Source: Elysia chlorotica
Taxonomy: Eukaryota > Mollusca > Gastropoda > Plakobranchidae
Length of the DNA stretch: 64,000 nucleotides
Direction: 5' to 3'
Assembly (NCBI GenBank): GCA_003991915.1
Contig: RQTK01000224.1
Coordinates: 172,456-236,455 of the forward strand
The translations under genes were made by a program, and so were the position numbers. Under the pieces are notes generated by a model, which searched no databases, was not told where the DNA came from, and saw only the letters and a program-made list of their open reading frames with translations. Positions 1 through 10,467 of this stretch are shown here, in pieces (within the stretch, counting starts at the first letter, position 1; each line of letters opens with the position of its first letter).

Positions 1-195
1 CACGACGCTTAGCCTCTAGTCAAAGAAAAAAAACCCTTTACAACAGCAAATGTTTTGTTATGTTGTTGCATCATTCAGAGATCGAACTATGCCACGTTCA
101 TTATTTTTTTTTCTTCATCTTATGGCGTATTAAACACTACATGATAAATCAACTACAAGCTCCATCTGCATAACCGGATTTTCTAATCGGTAAGC

Positions 196-529
196 TGTTA
201 TGTTGTTACAGTACCTGTTGTGTGTTGTCCAGATCTTGAAGATTCTTCCTTGAATGAAATGCCTCCTTATCTCAGCGTAGGCCTGCTTCCACTGTTCATT
301 TCTCTGCTCTAACTCTAGCTAGATCTAGACTAGGTATCTCTCTAACTCTCACTGTCTCTCACTGAGACCAACTCGACCGACCGCTTTACACTGTCTGAGC
401 TTGTTTACTTCGTGCTCAGTCGCTCCTGAAATACCGCCCTTCCTAGACGTCACTTCCTGTCGAGGGGGCGTAATCGATCCTACCAATAATCAATCCTGTA
501 CATGGCTCAATTCGAATCTACTCACTACA
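196..529 (-). repeat. 3' LTR of the Ty3/Gypsy element
   Basis: On the minus strand it starts TGTAGTGAG and ends CATAACA. It matches 2065-2398 over its full 334 bp with two substitutions (one in a tctctcactg/tctctccctg context, one in ggctcaatt/ggctcgatt). The outer flank is TAAGC. Confidence 0.93.
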
Positions 530-716
530 CGCCCCCGTGATCTTAAGATCACCACAAATACCAATAAATGTATATAACAAATTAACAGCTGTAACATGAG
601 CAAAACAATTAGTCCAAAGTTCCAACGCAATCATCCACTTGTAAATCAATTGAATTGTACACGGTCACACAATCAGTTACACGCACTATAATTATACAAT
701 ACTTTCGTGGGGCTAC

Positions 717-1808
717 CTATAACACATAGTCCTCGACCCAGGTCGGGACCCTCCTCAGTCGCTGAGGATATCGACGTTCGCCAGCACTGTCTTCGTCATC
801 TGGGAGTGGGTGAGATTCCAGATCATCTGCCTCCGGGTTGACCACCACCGGTCTCAAGTCTAACACGTGTCTTGGCACACCGTCCACCTCGACATTGTTC
901 TTAGAATTTATCTTTGACACGTTCCCCTTCTCCCACTGAGTAGTGCACTTCACAGCTGCAGGCTTTACCCACACCTCGTCTCCGATGCTGAAACTCGACC
1001 GACTTTCTTGTGGCTCTATGTGTGGCTCTACATCAGGATGTCGCCAAGAATACGAATGCACAGACCTCTGGGGTATTGTCGCCTCCTTCTGTCCACTCCG
1101 AGGGGACATATTGTACCAAAACACTGCCTTCATTGGCGAGACTCGCCCCCTCTCTGATATAGCCTTGATTGTCCGGTGATTCCTTTCTACAATCCCATTG
1201 CCCGATGCCCTATGAGCCGCTCTAAAAAAGGGAGAAGTACTCCACCGTCGCAATAGATCATTCACCTCTGCTGAACTAAATGCAGCACCATTGTCCATCA
1301 ACACCTCAGCCACAGGACCTCGTTCACAAAATATTTGCTCAAGTTCTTTACAAATGGCAAATGACGTTTCATTTTTCAACTCACGCCAAATAGCAAATCT
1401 TCCAGGACCACAATCAACGACTGATAGATATGGAATTCCACGATAGTGTGTTACATCAATGGCCAATCTGGTCCAGTTCTCCTCAATTCCCAGGTCTCCT
1501 GTCTCATGTGTCACACTTGTAGGATCAATAGACTGGCATCTATAACACTACTTTACCACACGTTTGAACACATCTTTGGGTATTGAAGGATCCACCTGAT
1601 TTGCCAAATACCAAGTACGTTCAACACCAAAATGATGCTGATTATGTAATGACCTTACATCACAAATCGAAGAAGCACACACAGTTGAAGACAAACACTC
1701 TTGGCTCAACCATTCTTTTTTGACCCTCGTCAACTTATCTGCTTTGTTAATAGCTGATGCAACACACACAACTTCAATACTCAACTTTAGCTCTTCTACC
1801 AAACTCAT
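717..1808 (-). pseudogene. Ty3/Gypsy Pol remnant: RNase H tail plus integrase, one in-frame stop
   Basis: One reading frame runs from 1808 to the TAG at 717-719 and is interrupted by a single TAG at 1548-1550. The first part (from 1808) matches the end of retroelement RNase H, with the typical INKADKLTRVKKEWL ending. Next is an HHCC zinc finger: histidines in SLHNQHHFG and the cysteine pair CYRC, with the stop just before that pair. The catalytic core shows the D, D, E residues in LAIDVTHY, LMDNGAAFSS and GNGIVERNHRTIKA. After it comes a basic, GPY-like segment beginning FSIGDEVWVKP and a tail of the Gypsy type (RYPQRLRRVPTWVEDYVL). The stop and the missing upstream domains mean it cannot make a complete Pol. 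Frame and motif order are seen directly; the family assignment is from motif knowledge. Confidence 0.9.
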
Positions 1809-2055
1809 TGTTTAAGTATTTCCTCATCCGATTTCTCCGCATCTGACAATTCTAAGTACAAGGCTAAGGCACTCCCTTCAAGGTACAGGGGTAAGAATGT
1901 TGCTATGTCTTTCACTCCTGTCAGCTTTGCCACTAGTTCTGCCTTTTGGAGCCATGCACCCACGTCTCCATTACCATCGAACACCTTCATCATATCAGAA
2001 AATTTGCCGATAGCGGGAGACTTAATGCTGCTGATTGCCAATTCACGTCGACGCC
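1805..2055 (-). pseudogene. Truncated gag start fused to the deletion point of pol
   Basis: An open frame follows the 5' LTR and passes RRRREL, then a segment with FSDMMKVFDGNGDVGAWLQK and LPLYLEGSALALYLEL. This resembles the N-terminal capsid region of Gag in Ty3/Gypsy elements. It stops at 1805-1807 exactly where the RNase H-like frame begins in another phase, overlapping by a few bases. That overlap marks the internal deletion junction. No ATG stands at the start of the conserved part; translation may begin further upstream or use a non-AUG codon. Only about 80 residues of Gag remain. Confidence 0.7.
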
Positions 2056-2064
2056 GAAATAGCT

Positions 2065-2398
2065 TGTTATGTTGTTACAGTACCTGTTGTGTGTTGTCCA
2101 GATCTTGAAGATTCTTCCTTGAATGAAATGCCTCCTTATCTCAGCGTAGGCCTGCTTCCACTGTTCATTTCTCTGCTCTAACTCTAGCTAGATCTAGACT
2201 AGGTATCTCTCTAACTCTCACTGTCTCTCCCTGAGACCAACTCGACCGACCGCTTTACACTGTCTGAGCTTGTTTACTTCGTGCTCAGTCGCTCCTGAAA
2301 TACCGCCCTTCCTAGACGTCACTTCCTGTCGAGGGGGCGTAATCGATCCTACCAATAATCAATCCTGTACATGGCTCGATTCGAATCTACTCACTACA
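2065..2398 (-). repeat. 5' LTR of the Ty3/Gypsy element
   Basis: This is the partner of 196-529: same length (334 bp), TG...CA ends, and the TAAGC target duplication follows at 2399-2403. It should hold the promoter for minus-strand transcription, but I could not place a TATA box or start site securely. Confidence 0.93.
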
Positions 2399-2773
2399 TA
2401 AGCCTTACTTAGCTAATGCATCCTCTCCTTCGACTCTTCGATTTGCTCACATATCTCTTTCTATCTCCATCTCTTTTCATAGTTACCTCCTTTTTGCTAT
2501 TCATTCGAGTTTGCCTTCAACAAGGGACAACAGGGGTTGAAATTAAAATACTCTATTTAGTATGTATTACCAGATGTTATAGGGAGATACGGTCAGATTG
2601 AAAGTAACAATATGTGCTCAGTCATAACACAGTGGCAAGGAACAACCACCAACGTCAGATAGCCCTCGCTCTGGTTGTGCTGGCCCTGAGGACATACCCA
2701 AAGCCCGCATGGTCACTGTGTAGCGTTCGAGCCGGTGTCACCGCTCTTCCACGCCGTAACCTCTCCGGTTAGG

Positions 2774-3345
2774 TTACTTAGTAGCTCTCTGAAGGAAAAC
2801 CCGTGTCAGTCGCGCCGCTTCGGCCAAGATAGGTGTGCCATCCCATAAAACCTTTTTCCTATCTCGGCGACTCCAGCCCGCGATTCGACTGTTGCGCATC
2901 GCGGGACAGAAGAACAGTACGTGCTCTGTCGACTCGGATTCGTACCCACAGAGACGGCAACTCGCGGTTGAGCTCCAGCCCCGTTTGGACATGCTACACT
3001 GCAACAATGGATGGTTGGTCCGCAGGCGAAAAACCTGTACGGCGTCGCCGCGGGTCAACGCGTTCAAATCATCGGCTCGCTTGGAGGCCTCATAAATTTG
3101 AGAGAGTCTTTCATCATGCGTGGTCTTCGCAGCTTTTTCCCAGCACTCTTTCATTTTTGCACCGAGATATTGCACGCTATCGGTGAGGCTTTTGGCCCCT
3201 TCCGGTTGGTGTTCCTGTCGACCTTCGTTGGCCAGCCCGTCTGCGATATCGTTTCCAAGAATGCCTATGTGGGAGGGGATCCATTGGCAGACGATCTGTG
3301 TGTCTGTGTTTCGGATCTCCTCCGCTGTGCGAACGATTTGACCTA
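2774..3345 (-). pseudogene. LINE C-terminus: end of RNase H and CCHC zinc knuckle
   Basis: The frame ending at 2774 holds a Cys/His knuckle, CRLCGYESESTEHVLFFCP (C-x2-C-x8-H-x5-C), followed by a basic tail. Just upstream, about 3235-3300 in the same strand, lies QWIPSHIGILGNDIADGLA, the classic last motif of retroelement RNase H (WxPSHxGxxGNxxAD). The pieces are in different phases from the RT core, so at least one frameshift separates them. The knuckle is typical of the end of LINE ORF2 proteins and is thought to bind nucleic acid. Confidence 0.82.
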
Positions 3346-3462
3346 AGCCGGTAGGGTTAAAGCTACCAACTTTCTTGACTAAACCGAGGCAGTCGCACAG
3401 GATAACAGCTCCTTACAACTCGCCTCTGTCGTTTCTTTGCTTTAGCAACTGTATGCACCGGT

Positions 3463-4830
3463 CTAAAGCTTTGCGTTCGCAGGCATAGCTGCAAGTCGTT
3501 TTGCCGACGGGGCCGGATTATCTGAGCCTTTCATTATTGCCCCACTCAATATATATATGCCGTAACCGCCATCTGATACCCCGCCAGACGCCGAGCCGTC
3601 AATGTCGCATCTCGCGAACTCTTTGGGGAATGCGGAGATGCTCTCTAGAGCGGCGGCTCTCAGAATCTGTGCGGGAGTATCGACTTTCCTGCCAGTTATA
3701 CCTATATCGAGCTGTACCTCCATCGGGGATGGGGCTTGGTCTGGAGGCCATTCGGGGCCCTCTAGTGGGGCCCTGTTGGGCGGCGGGTCGTAAAGAGGCT
3801 CTAACTCAGCGCATCTGCTGAGAACTGAGGTCTTCTCAATCCGTAGCCTGGTCTCTCCAAAATCGGAAGCCATCCTTTTCAGAGGGTGGTGATCTTCAAA
3901 CCGAAGGTATCGTTCTCTCGCAGCTAGAGTCTGTTGTTCGCGTCTGAGGCAGAGGGGCTCGCACCTCGTAGCTAGAGCAGCTATTGGCGTACTGCGTAGG
4001 CCGCCAGTGACCAGTCGCAGTGCCGAATTTTGCACTTTATTGAGCTTTTCGAGACTAAACTTACTAGCGAGGTTGAGGACTGGACTCGCATATTCCAGGA
4101 TTGGTCTGACGAAGGTCACATAGAGCGTACGTAACGACGTCATTCCAGATCCCCAATTCGTGCCTGCCAACTTACGCATAATCGAGACTCTGTCTTGCGC
4201 TTTCTTCGCTAGCTGTTCGACGTGAGCTGTGAGGTTCAGTCTAGGGTCCAGCGTGAGGCCGAGGTACCGTGGGAGAGCTTCTCTTTGGAGGGTGGTGTCA
4301 CCGAGCTTCACCTCTAGGTCTTTTGCCAGTACCTCTCTGCTATGAGAGAAGACCGCGTAGACCGTTTTAGCAGTGTTAATTGTCATCTTCCACTTGCGGC
4401 AGTAGTGCCTGAGTGAGACCAGGTCGGCATTGAGAGCTTCTGTAGCTCGATCGATGTCGACATCCGATTGCCATAGAGCGATGTCGTCCGCAAAGGACAG
4501 GCGATTGAATGTTGGGATGGCGTCGCTGAGGTCATTTAGAAAGCACAGGAACAGGGTACAACTCAGGGCGCTTCCTTGCGGAAGTCCTGTCCTTAGCGCC
4601 TGACTTTTCGAGTAGGTGCCGTTGACACGCGTGCGTTTGTATCTCCCTGAAAGAAAACCTTTCAGCCAGTTGTACATTCTTCCATTAACCCCGTATCGCT
4701 GTAATTTCAAGAGCATACCCGGGCGCCATACCCTATCGTACGCCTGCTTCAGGTCAAGAACGGCAACGGTGTGTTCTCTGGCTTGCCACGCGTTTATGAC
4801 TCTGCGTGAGGTGAGCGAGCTAGTCTACCG
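3463..4830 (-). pseudogene. LINE reverse transcriptase core and RNase H start
   Basis: This is the longest intact stretch of the element. It carries RT motif A (VLDLKQAYDRVW, near 4745), the LPQGSALSCTLF segment, and the catalytic FADD box in LSFADDIALW (near 4490). The thumb region follows with LPRYLGLTLDPRLN and YVTFVRPILEYASPVLN. The C-terminal end enters RNase H with RCDIDGSASGGVSDGGYGIYI, giving the first catalytic aspartate. The frame then breaks at 3463. Upstream, the frame stays open past the first ATG (4716) to about 4822, where a frameshift joins it to the N-terminal RT piece. The enzyme would copy element RNA at a nicked target, but this copy is disrupted. Confidence 0.88.
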
Positions 4831-5175
4831 TTGACCGATGTCTCCGGAAGCCAGCCTGGTTTACGTCCAGCAAGCCCGCTGCCTCCATGTGGTAGTACAC
4901 ACGGTCGTTAACCATCCGCTCAATCGTCTTACTCAGAGCTGAGATAAGCGAGATTGGACGGTATGAGCCTATATCGCTGCCGTTTTCCACTTTATGAGAA
5001 CTGGTACCACGATGGCCGTCCGCCAGGCGGTAGGTATCGTTTCGCTGGCCCATGACCGGTTGTAAAGTTTCAACCACCAACAAAACCATCAACCTCTCAC
5101 AGGCCAGGGACACAGGCCGACAAGTCGGGACGTCGGGTGTCAATATGTCTCGGTTCCGGTTGAGCAGGAAAAAAA
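4820..5175 (-). pseudogene. LINE reverse transcriptase N-terminal motifs
   Basis: The minus-strand frame contains SYRPISLISALSKTIERMV and LLDVNQAGFRRHRSTVD, the conserved N-terminal RT blocks (YRPISL and QxGFRxxRST). It ends in a TAG at 4820-4822. The segment before it (about 5000-5040) fits the usual A-IV-VP-LIKW block only in another frame, so there is a second frameshift. No endonuclease is visible upstream of 5175. Confidence 0.8.
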
Positions 5176-5179
5176 GCAC

Positions 5180-6635
5180 GCTCGTCTAAGTACTACTTGA
5201 AACCTGATGAGGTAGGTTCTAAATCACTCTAGGCCTTTCATTCCATACATACCTTTTTATTCTGGGATTAAGTTATAACTTTATTATGTTACTAAAGTGA
5301 TAATTTTTGTTATGTAGCCTTCCAAAGGTAACTAAATCCATATTTTTAGAATCAATGTTTGACGCTATTACTATGTCAAGCTTGATGGTGCCATTACACT
5401 GTAAGAGTGCCAGAAAGATGTGTTGCCTGGCAATCCTGACTACAAAGCCCATCGCTAGCAATCCGTCTAAAGGAATCCATCGTTTTCAGCTGCAGTCACG
5501 GGGCGTTAAAACATAAGAAGGAGATAGCAGGACCTGAACACCTAACGATGAACCATCCCGCTTTACGGGTCGGACAACATAAACCCAATCAACCTTGAGC
5601 ACAGGAAATGCCACTGAATGAAGCCACCGGTCGCAGAAGTCATGACCTCAAATCTTGGAAAGGTTAGGCCAATACGGCTTGTCATGTGATTACTTTCTGT
5701 TTTTGTGGACTTCACATGGAGTTCGGGTTGAGTTTGTTACTTCCTTGGCATCTAGGCTGTATTGCAAACTGGTCTCAAAAACAACATCGGGCACCTATTT
5801 ACCTAGCACGTGGAAATAGTTCCATTTAACTGAGATTGAGCTCTGCAGCATGTGGCCACCCGTCATCCCGTGTATACATGGAATTTCACAAGGACTAGCT
5901 CTCCGTATTTTCTGCTGCCCGTCACGATCTCTTTACAAAGGACGACGCTAGTCGTGTGCATGAAAACACAACATCGCAGTCTAACTATCCACAAGTTAAA
6001 GTGGGGAAAATCAGAGGGAGTTTTCGATCTTTTTCATGAATATTACATTTGAACTGAAAGGCAAATATTGCCCTGATATCTTGGGGCCTTTCAATCTTTG
6101 TAAATATAATAAAAAAACGTCAATATCAGTGTATCATGCCAAATGCTATTTCATTGCTCTTCAGAAACATACATTTTGAAAAACAGAAAAAAAAACACCA
6201 TTAGCACCACCACCACCATCACCACCAACCCGAGGGTGTATTACAGTTGTTACTGATGAAGGAAGAGGATCTGTTTGGTAACTTTGTGTCTTAGAGATCC
6301 TTTGTTCTGTCTGGCGAAGCGTTGTGTAACAACAATGTTATGAAGTTGCCAGAGCTCTGGTTGATTACATACATGGATGTGCTCATCATGTAACATTGTT
6401 TTGTAACATTATAGGCATAGGCCCGCTAGGCCTACCCTAGCGCATTACGCCTTAGCGCACCAAAGGAGTGACGCGCGGTAACAGATTGATTTCTATTATT
6501 AGAAATCTGTGTGCGCTTCGTCCTGCCCCCACTTTCCTCTCCCCAGTAACATTCAAGTTCCGCCACGCTGTGACGTCACCGAGCAATCTAGTTGTATTTA
6601 TATACATCTATGGATACGCGTCATCTCCACCCATC
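5180..6635. other. Intergenic, no recognised gene
   Basis: Open frames here are short and lack family motifs. A CRE palindrome TGACGTCA lies at 6571-6578. A small run of CAC trinucleotides is at 6205-6230. Otherwise I see nothing. Confidence 0.5.
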
Positions 6636-6639
6636 CATG

Positions 6640-7085
6640 CTCTGGGTGAGTTCAGTGATGTTTTCTAAGTCCTTAGTAGTATTCAGTCTAACTAGATGGT
6701 GTGTGAGCCTAGAGCTAGGTCTTCGTTGAGCACTATTGGCAGAGTTGTTTTTGGTCGCCCTCTCAGTTTGGTGCCGCACTGGCTAAAGTGGGCTATTGTT
6801 GCCTTACTGGGCTCTACGTAAAATGTGACCAAAGAGGCTCCAGCGGCCTACCACAATTTGCAATAACAGTGGTTGTTCTTGGTAATTATAGAGCGACCTG
6901 TTTGTGATTTTAGTAGGATATCTAATGTTTAGTGTGTTTTGGGATTGTTTCCGGTGGCATTCATTGATCTTCTCTTCTTCTGTTATGGTAAGAGCCCAGT
7001 CCATTAGTTGGAAAGCAATACGGACTTCACAAGAGACTTGTATAGCTTAGTTTTAGTTGATGTTTTCAGATTGTTTCCATTTATC
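6640..7085 (-). pseudogene. LINE ORF2 C-terminal remnant (RTE/Craig-like tail)
   Basis: Read on the minus strand, 7080-7010 gives a segment with TSTKTKLYKSLVKSVLLS. It is followed by an open frame (7004-6804) with IRYPTKITNRSLY and RWSLFGHILRRAQ, and then, in a shifted frame, by GRPKTTLP. This order is typical of the post-RT region of many RTE-like and related LINEs (KxRLYKSLVLSVLLYG, RxPxKISNxxLY, RWxLFGHILR, GRPxTTLP). Stops and frameshifts make it a dead copy. The 5' part with the RT core is absent. Confidence 0.7.
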
Positions 7086-7345
7086 CATACATTATTTAGT
7101 TGGTAGAACACCGGCTTCGGACGCAGAGGGTCCGTGGTTCGAGCCCTGGCGATTTAGCCCCCTACTGGGTGGGTCGGTTTCAGTCTAATGTGATCGGCTG
7201 AGAAAGGTGTCATGGTATCCCCACCTTGTCTCGTGTGTGGCAGCACATAAAATTGTCAGTCGTCAGTCTTGGGGCCCGCACCAAATTAAGCATATAAAGT
7301 GCTCATATTGGACTGAAAACCAACCCAACTCTACAGGCATACATG
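7086..7345 (+). mobile_element. tRNA-derived SINE
   Basis: The head has an A-box-like TAGTTGGTAGAA (7097-7108) and a B-box GGTTCGAGCC (7136-7145), 39 bp apart start to start. That is the spacing of a tRNA-type RNA polymerase III promoter. The body holds GGCTGAGAAAGGTGTC and a block ending in GTCAGTCTTGGGGCCC. The same body occurs at 54245-54440 and part of it at 12640-12705, which shows a dispersed family. The tail near 7330-7345 is CA/AG-rich rather than a simple poly(A). The parental tRNA was not determined. Confidence 0.8.
7097..7145 (+). promoter_or_regulatory. Internal RNA polymerase III promoter of the SINE (A and B boxes)
   Basis: A box at 7097-7108 and B box at 7136-7145, both close to the tRNA consensus. 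The B box matches GGTTCGANNCC well. Confidence 0.7.
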
Positions 7346-7912
7346 CAAGCAAGCCTTTTTCTCATGTTTAAATCTTTGTCGTCTATAAGAGATCCGACTT
7401 TCCTGACCTCCAGTTTTCCGCACTTTTTAATACTACATCACATGTACATGATGTAGTGTGATGGTATTCTGTCTTGTCTGTATTAAATCACTTTTAGCTA
7501 ATATTTTTTTAAAACTTACTATTTTTTGCACTTTGCTACTATTGGTGTATTCTTGCGCTTAGGCTACTTCATTCGGGATTTCACGTTCATATGGAGAAAT
7601 TGGTGTTGAGATAAAGAAAGAAAGAATAAATACAGAGGCAGTTAATGAAATCTTCAAAGGCCTTGCTTCCATAGCAAGTTCAAATGTCGGAGAGAAATGG
7701 AACTGCTTTCTTCTGATGTTTCTATTTAAATAAACTTTTTTCGAGCACGGCTCTCTTTACACATTTTCAAGGCATTAAGTTCATTATGGTGAGCAACAGT
7801 CTTGTTAAAGTGACAATTTACCGGGCCGAGTTAAAAAAGATGAAAAAAAAAGAAAGAAAAGAACGTCGTTTGAAAGAAACAAAACAAGCACACAACAAAA
7901 CAACTACAAAAC
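7346..7912. other. Intergenic, nothing recognised
   Basis: AT-rich DNA with an A-rich segment at 7838-7910. I see no gene. Confidence 0.5.
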
Positions 7913-8950
7913 AGAAATTGCGCAATCTAAACCTCATTTTTTTATTACACACATTGCGCAATCCAAACCTCTTTTTTTATTATTCTTTTATACACACATT
8001 GCCCAATCCCAAACCTCCTTTTTTTTTTACACACATTGCCAATCCCAAACCTCCTTTTTTTACACACATTGCGCAATCCAAACCTCCTTATTTTTTTACA
8101 CACATTGCGCAATCCAAACCTCCTTATTTTTTACACACATTGCGCAATCCAAACCTCCTTATTTTCTTTTTTTTATACACACATTGCGCAATCCAAACCT
8201 CCTTATTTTTTTTACACACATTGCGCAATCCAAACCTCCTTATCTTTTTTACACACATTCCAAACCTCCTTATTTTTTACACAAATTGCGCAATCCAAAC
8301 CTCATTTTTTACACACATTGCGCAATCCCAAACCTCCTTATTTTTTACACAAATTGCGCAATCCAAACCTCATTTTTTACACACATTGCGCAATCCAAAC
8401 CTCATTTTTTACACACATTGCGCAATCCAAACCTCCATATTTTTTTTACACACATTGCGCAATCCAAACCTCCTTATTTTTTACACACATTGCGCAATCC
8501 AAACCTCATTTTTTTTCACAAATTGCGCAATCCAAACCTCATTTTTTACACACATTGCGCAATCCAAACCTCCATATTTTTTTACACACATTGCGCAATC
8601 AAAACCTCCTTATTTTTTACACACATTGCGCAATCCAAACCTCATTTTTTTACACACATTGCGCAATCCAAACCTCCATATTTTTTACACACATTGGGCA
8701 ATCCAAACCTCATTTTTTTACACAAATTGCGCAATCCAAACCTCATTTTTTACACACATTGCCCAATCCAAACCTCATTTTTTTACACACATTGCGCAAT
8801 CCAAACCTCCAATTTTTACACACATTGCGCAATCCCAAACCTCCTTTTTTTTTACACACATTGCGCAATCCAAACCTCCTTATTTTTTTACACAAATTGC
8901 GCAAGCTAAACCTCCATATTTTTTTTTACACACATTGCGCAATCCAAACA
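7913..8950. repeat. Minisatellite, about 30 units of 31-37 bp, each with ATTGCGCAAT
   Basis: Each unit is an ACACAC block, the palindrome ATTGCGCAAT, CCAAACCTCC (or CCAAACCTC) and a T-run of variable length. I count about 30 units, of which about 24 keep the exact ten-base palindrome. Variants carry ATTGCCCAAT, ATTGGGCAAT, a shortened ATTGCCAAT, or lack the core. Length variation lies mostly in the T-run and a TTA/ATA insertion. All three plus-strand frames are open because the unit has no stop triplet; I regard those frames as non-coding. ATTGCGCAAT is the textbook high-affinity dimer site of C/EBP bZIP proteins. Confidence 0.95.
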
Positions 8951-8984
8951 TGTCGGATCTCACTGTTGTTACGGCTGCACCTCC

Positions 8985-9330
8985 CTCCCCTCTCTTTCTC
9001 TCTCTCTCTCTCCCTGCGCCTCTCTCCTTCTCTCTCTCCACCCCTCTCTTTCTCTCTCTCTCCCTGCGCCTCTCTCCCTCTCTCTCCCTCCCTCTCTCTC
9101 CCTCTTGACTATAACATCAAGTCATCACTAACTACGTCGCCCCACCCCATCAATTCGTCTCATATAATCTGTCTAAACTGTCTCCTCTTTTTCTTCCTCC
9201 TCTCTCCTTCGCCCATTTATTTGTCTGTCTGTCTGTCTGTCCTGTCTGCTTGTCAGTCTGTCTGTCTGACAACCGGCCTGTTTGTCTGTCTATCTGTGTG
9301 TGCTTGTCAGAGTAAATCAGTCTCTGTCTC
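8985..9330. repeat. CT-rich and TGTC-rich low-complexity tract
   Basis: CTCTCTCC-type pyrimidine repeats (8985-9105), then TGTC/TGTCTG repeats (9220-9300). They directly follow the ATTGCGCAAT array. Confidence 0.85.
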
Positions 9331-9639
9331 TCTCGTCTCCTTTAAAAAATCAATGAAGCTACTTTTTGCATGTTTCCTACCCCCATGTCACTGAAAAAGT
9401 TCCCATTACATATTTATGTTAGAAGCCTAGCCTGACGTCCGCCTTCACTTTTCACAAACCCTGGGTCTGCGCTGTCCAGTTGTCTCTCCCCTAACCAGCA
9501 CTGTAACGGACACCATTTGTTTCTCCACAATCATTATCGATTGGGCGGCTCAATTTCCCAGAGGAAATCTCTACCACCTTCTCAAAATGAGAAACCAAAA
9601 ATATCATCATTTTTAATAGTCGCTGACAGATAATTATGC

Positions 9640-9657
9640 AGATAGATAGGTAGATAT

Positions 9658-9746
<89 letters not shown>

Positions 9747-9747
9747 A
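9640..9747. repeat. (GATA)n microsatellite with GA tail
   Basis: About 20 GATA units, then GAGAGA to 9747. A second short GATA run is at 10216-10236. Confidence 0.95.
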
Positions 9748-9906
9748 AGAAAGATAGTACGGTATATTTTTTAATAGTTGAAAAAAAAATCCGAAGGAAA
9801 ATGTCTGTATGTGTCAAAAATATCAATGCAATCATAACTTAACCGATTACAACCATAGTGTGCGCACATTAATAAGCAAGTACATAAATTTAAACGGGGT
9901 GCCTAT

Positions 9907-10113
9907 TTGGATAGATGGGCTGGCCATGTAGCAAAAATATCCGGACAAGCGATGGGCATCGGGAATCGGCGTATAGCAACGCTGGCTACTCGACTGAGAA
10001 CAGGGAATACCGAGGCCTATGATGCAGAGATGAAATCGGACATCAGTTTGGAATGCAGTGGACGGGAAAGGCCGACGATCGTGGTTACTGGAACTACTGG
10101 AAGATGGTCTTAG
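9907..10113 (+). pseudogene. Possible LINE C-terminal scrap
   Basis: A 68-codon frame starts MDRWAGHVAKISGQ, resembling the RWxGHVxRM box after the RT of many LINEs. A GRERP block further on recalls the GRPxxRW box. No other retroelement motif is present nearby. It could be chance. Confidence 0.25.
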
Positions 10114-10467
10114 AGAGAAAGCACCCCTCGGCGGAGCCGCTCTAGATTTTCTTGTAAAAAGACTTAAGTGGAGAACGCAGCACAGAATACACAGACAAAA
10201 TAAATACATAAACAATAGATAGATAGATAGATAGACAAGGCATATAGGTATAATGAAGAGCGCTCGCTGAACCCAGGCTTGCCTCTTCGCTCTTGTGAAA
10301 GATTGGACAGCCAGAATCGTGCCAGGCTAACTTTGATTAAAAAATATTAGTTGAGTTTGTCAATCACGTGAAATTCATTTTTGAGCGGGTTAACATTACT
10401 TGGGAATTAATAAATTTTCGGACATTTCCTCACAACCTGACAATTGCTGATTTCTGTCCATGATAGG

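Larger units (their letters stand above)
191..2403 (-). mobile_element. Internally deleted Ty3/Gypsy LTR retrotransposon with 5-bp target duplication
   Basis: Two 334-bp direct repeats (196-529 and 2065-2398) have TG...CA ends and differ at only two positions. Both outer flanks carry the same 5 bp, TAAGC (191-195 and 2399-2403), as expected of a target-site duplication. Transcription would run on the minus strand, so 2065-2398 is the 5' LTR. The internal part is only about 1.5 kb: the start of a gag-like frame, then directly the end of RNase H, the integrase zinc finger and the integrase core. Protease, reverse transcriptase and most of RNase H are absent. A G-rich stretch (ACGGGGGCG read on the minus strand, plus 530-538) next to the 3' LTR fits a polypurine tract. 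I did not identify the primer-binding tRNA. The near-identical LTRs say the insertion is recent although its coding part is gutted, so it was probably moved by helper proteins from a full-length relative. Confidence 0.93.
2630..5175 (-). mobile_element. 5'-truncated LINE with RT, RNase H and zinc knuckle (I/Nimb-like group)
   Basis: Minus-strand pieces in three frames line up as one non-LTR retrotransposon: RT N-terminal motifs (4820-5120), the RT core (3463-4830), an RNase HI domain (about 3250-3570) and a C-terminal CCHC knuckle (2774-3175). No apurinic endonuclease domain is seen, so the copy is truncated before about 5175 or diverges there. RNase H after the RT is known in the I, Nimb, Ingi and Outcast clades, hence the assignment. 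The 3' UTR probably covers 2630-2773; the exact 3' end and tail are unclear. Confidence 0.85.

Noticed and set aside
7913..8950. CRISPR-like array
   Set aside because: Units are contiguous with no unique spacers, in a eukaryotic context.
7786..9394. Three overlapping long plus-strand open frames (241-452 codons) with repeats such as HTLRNPNLLIF
   Set aside because: They are the three phases of one stop-free minisatellite. Frame changes between units and all-frame openness show no codon selection.
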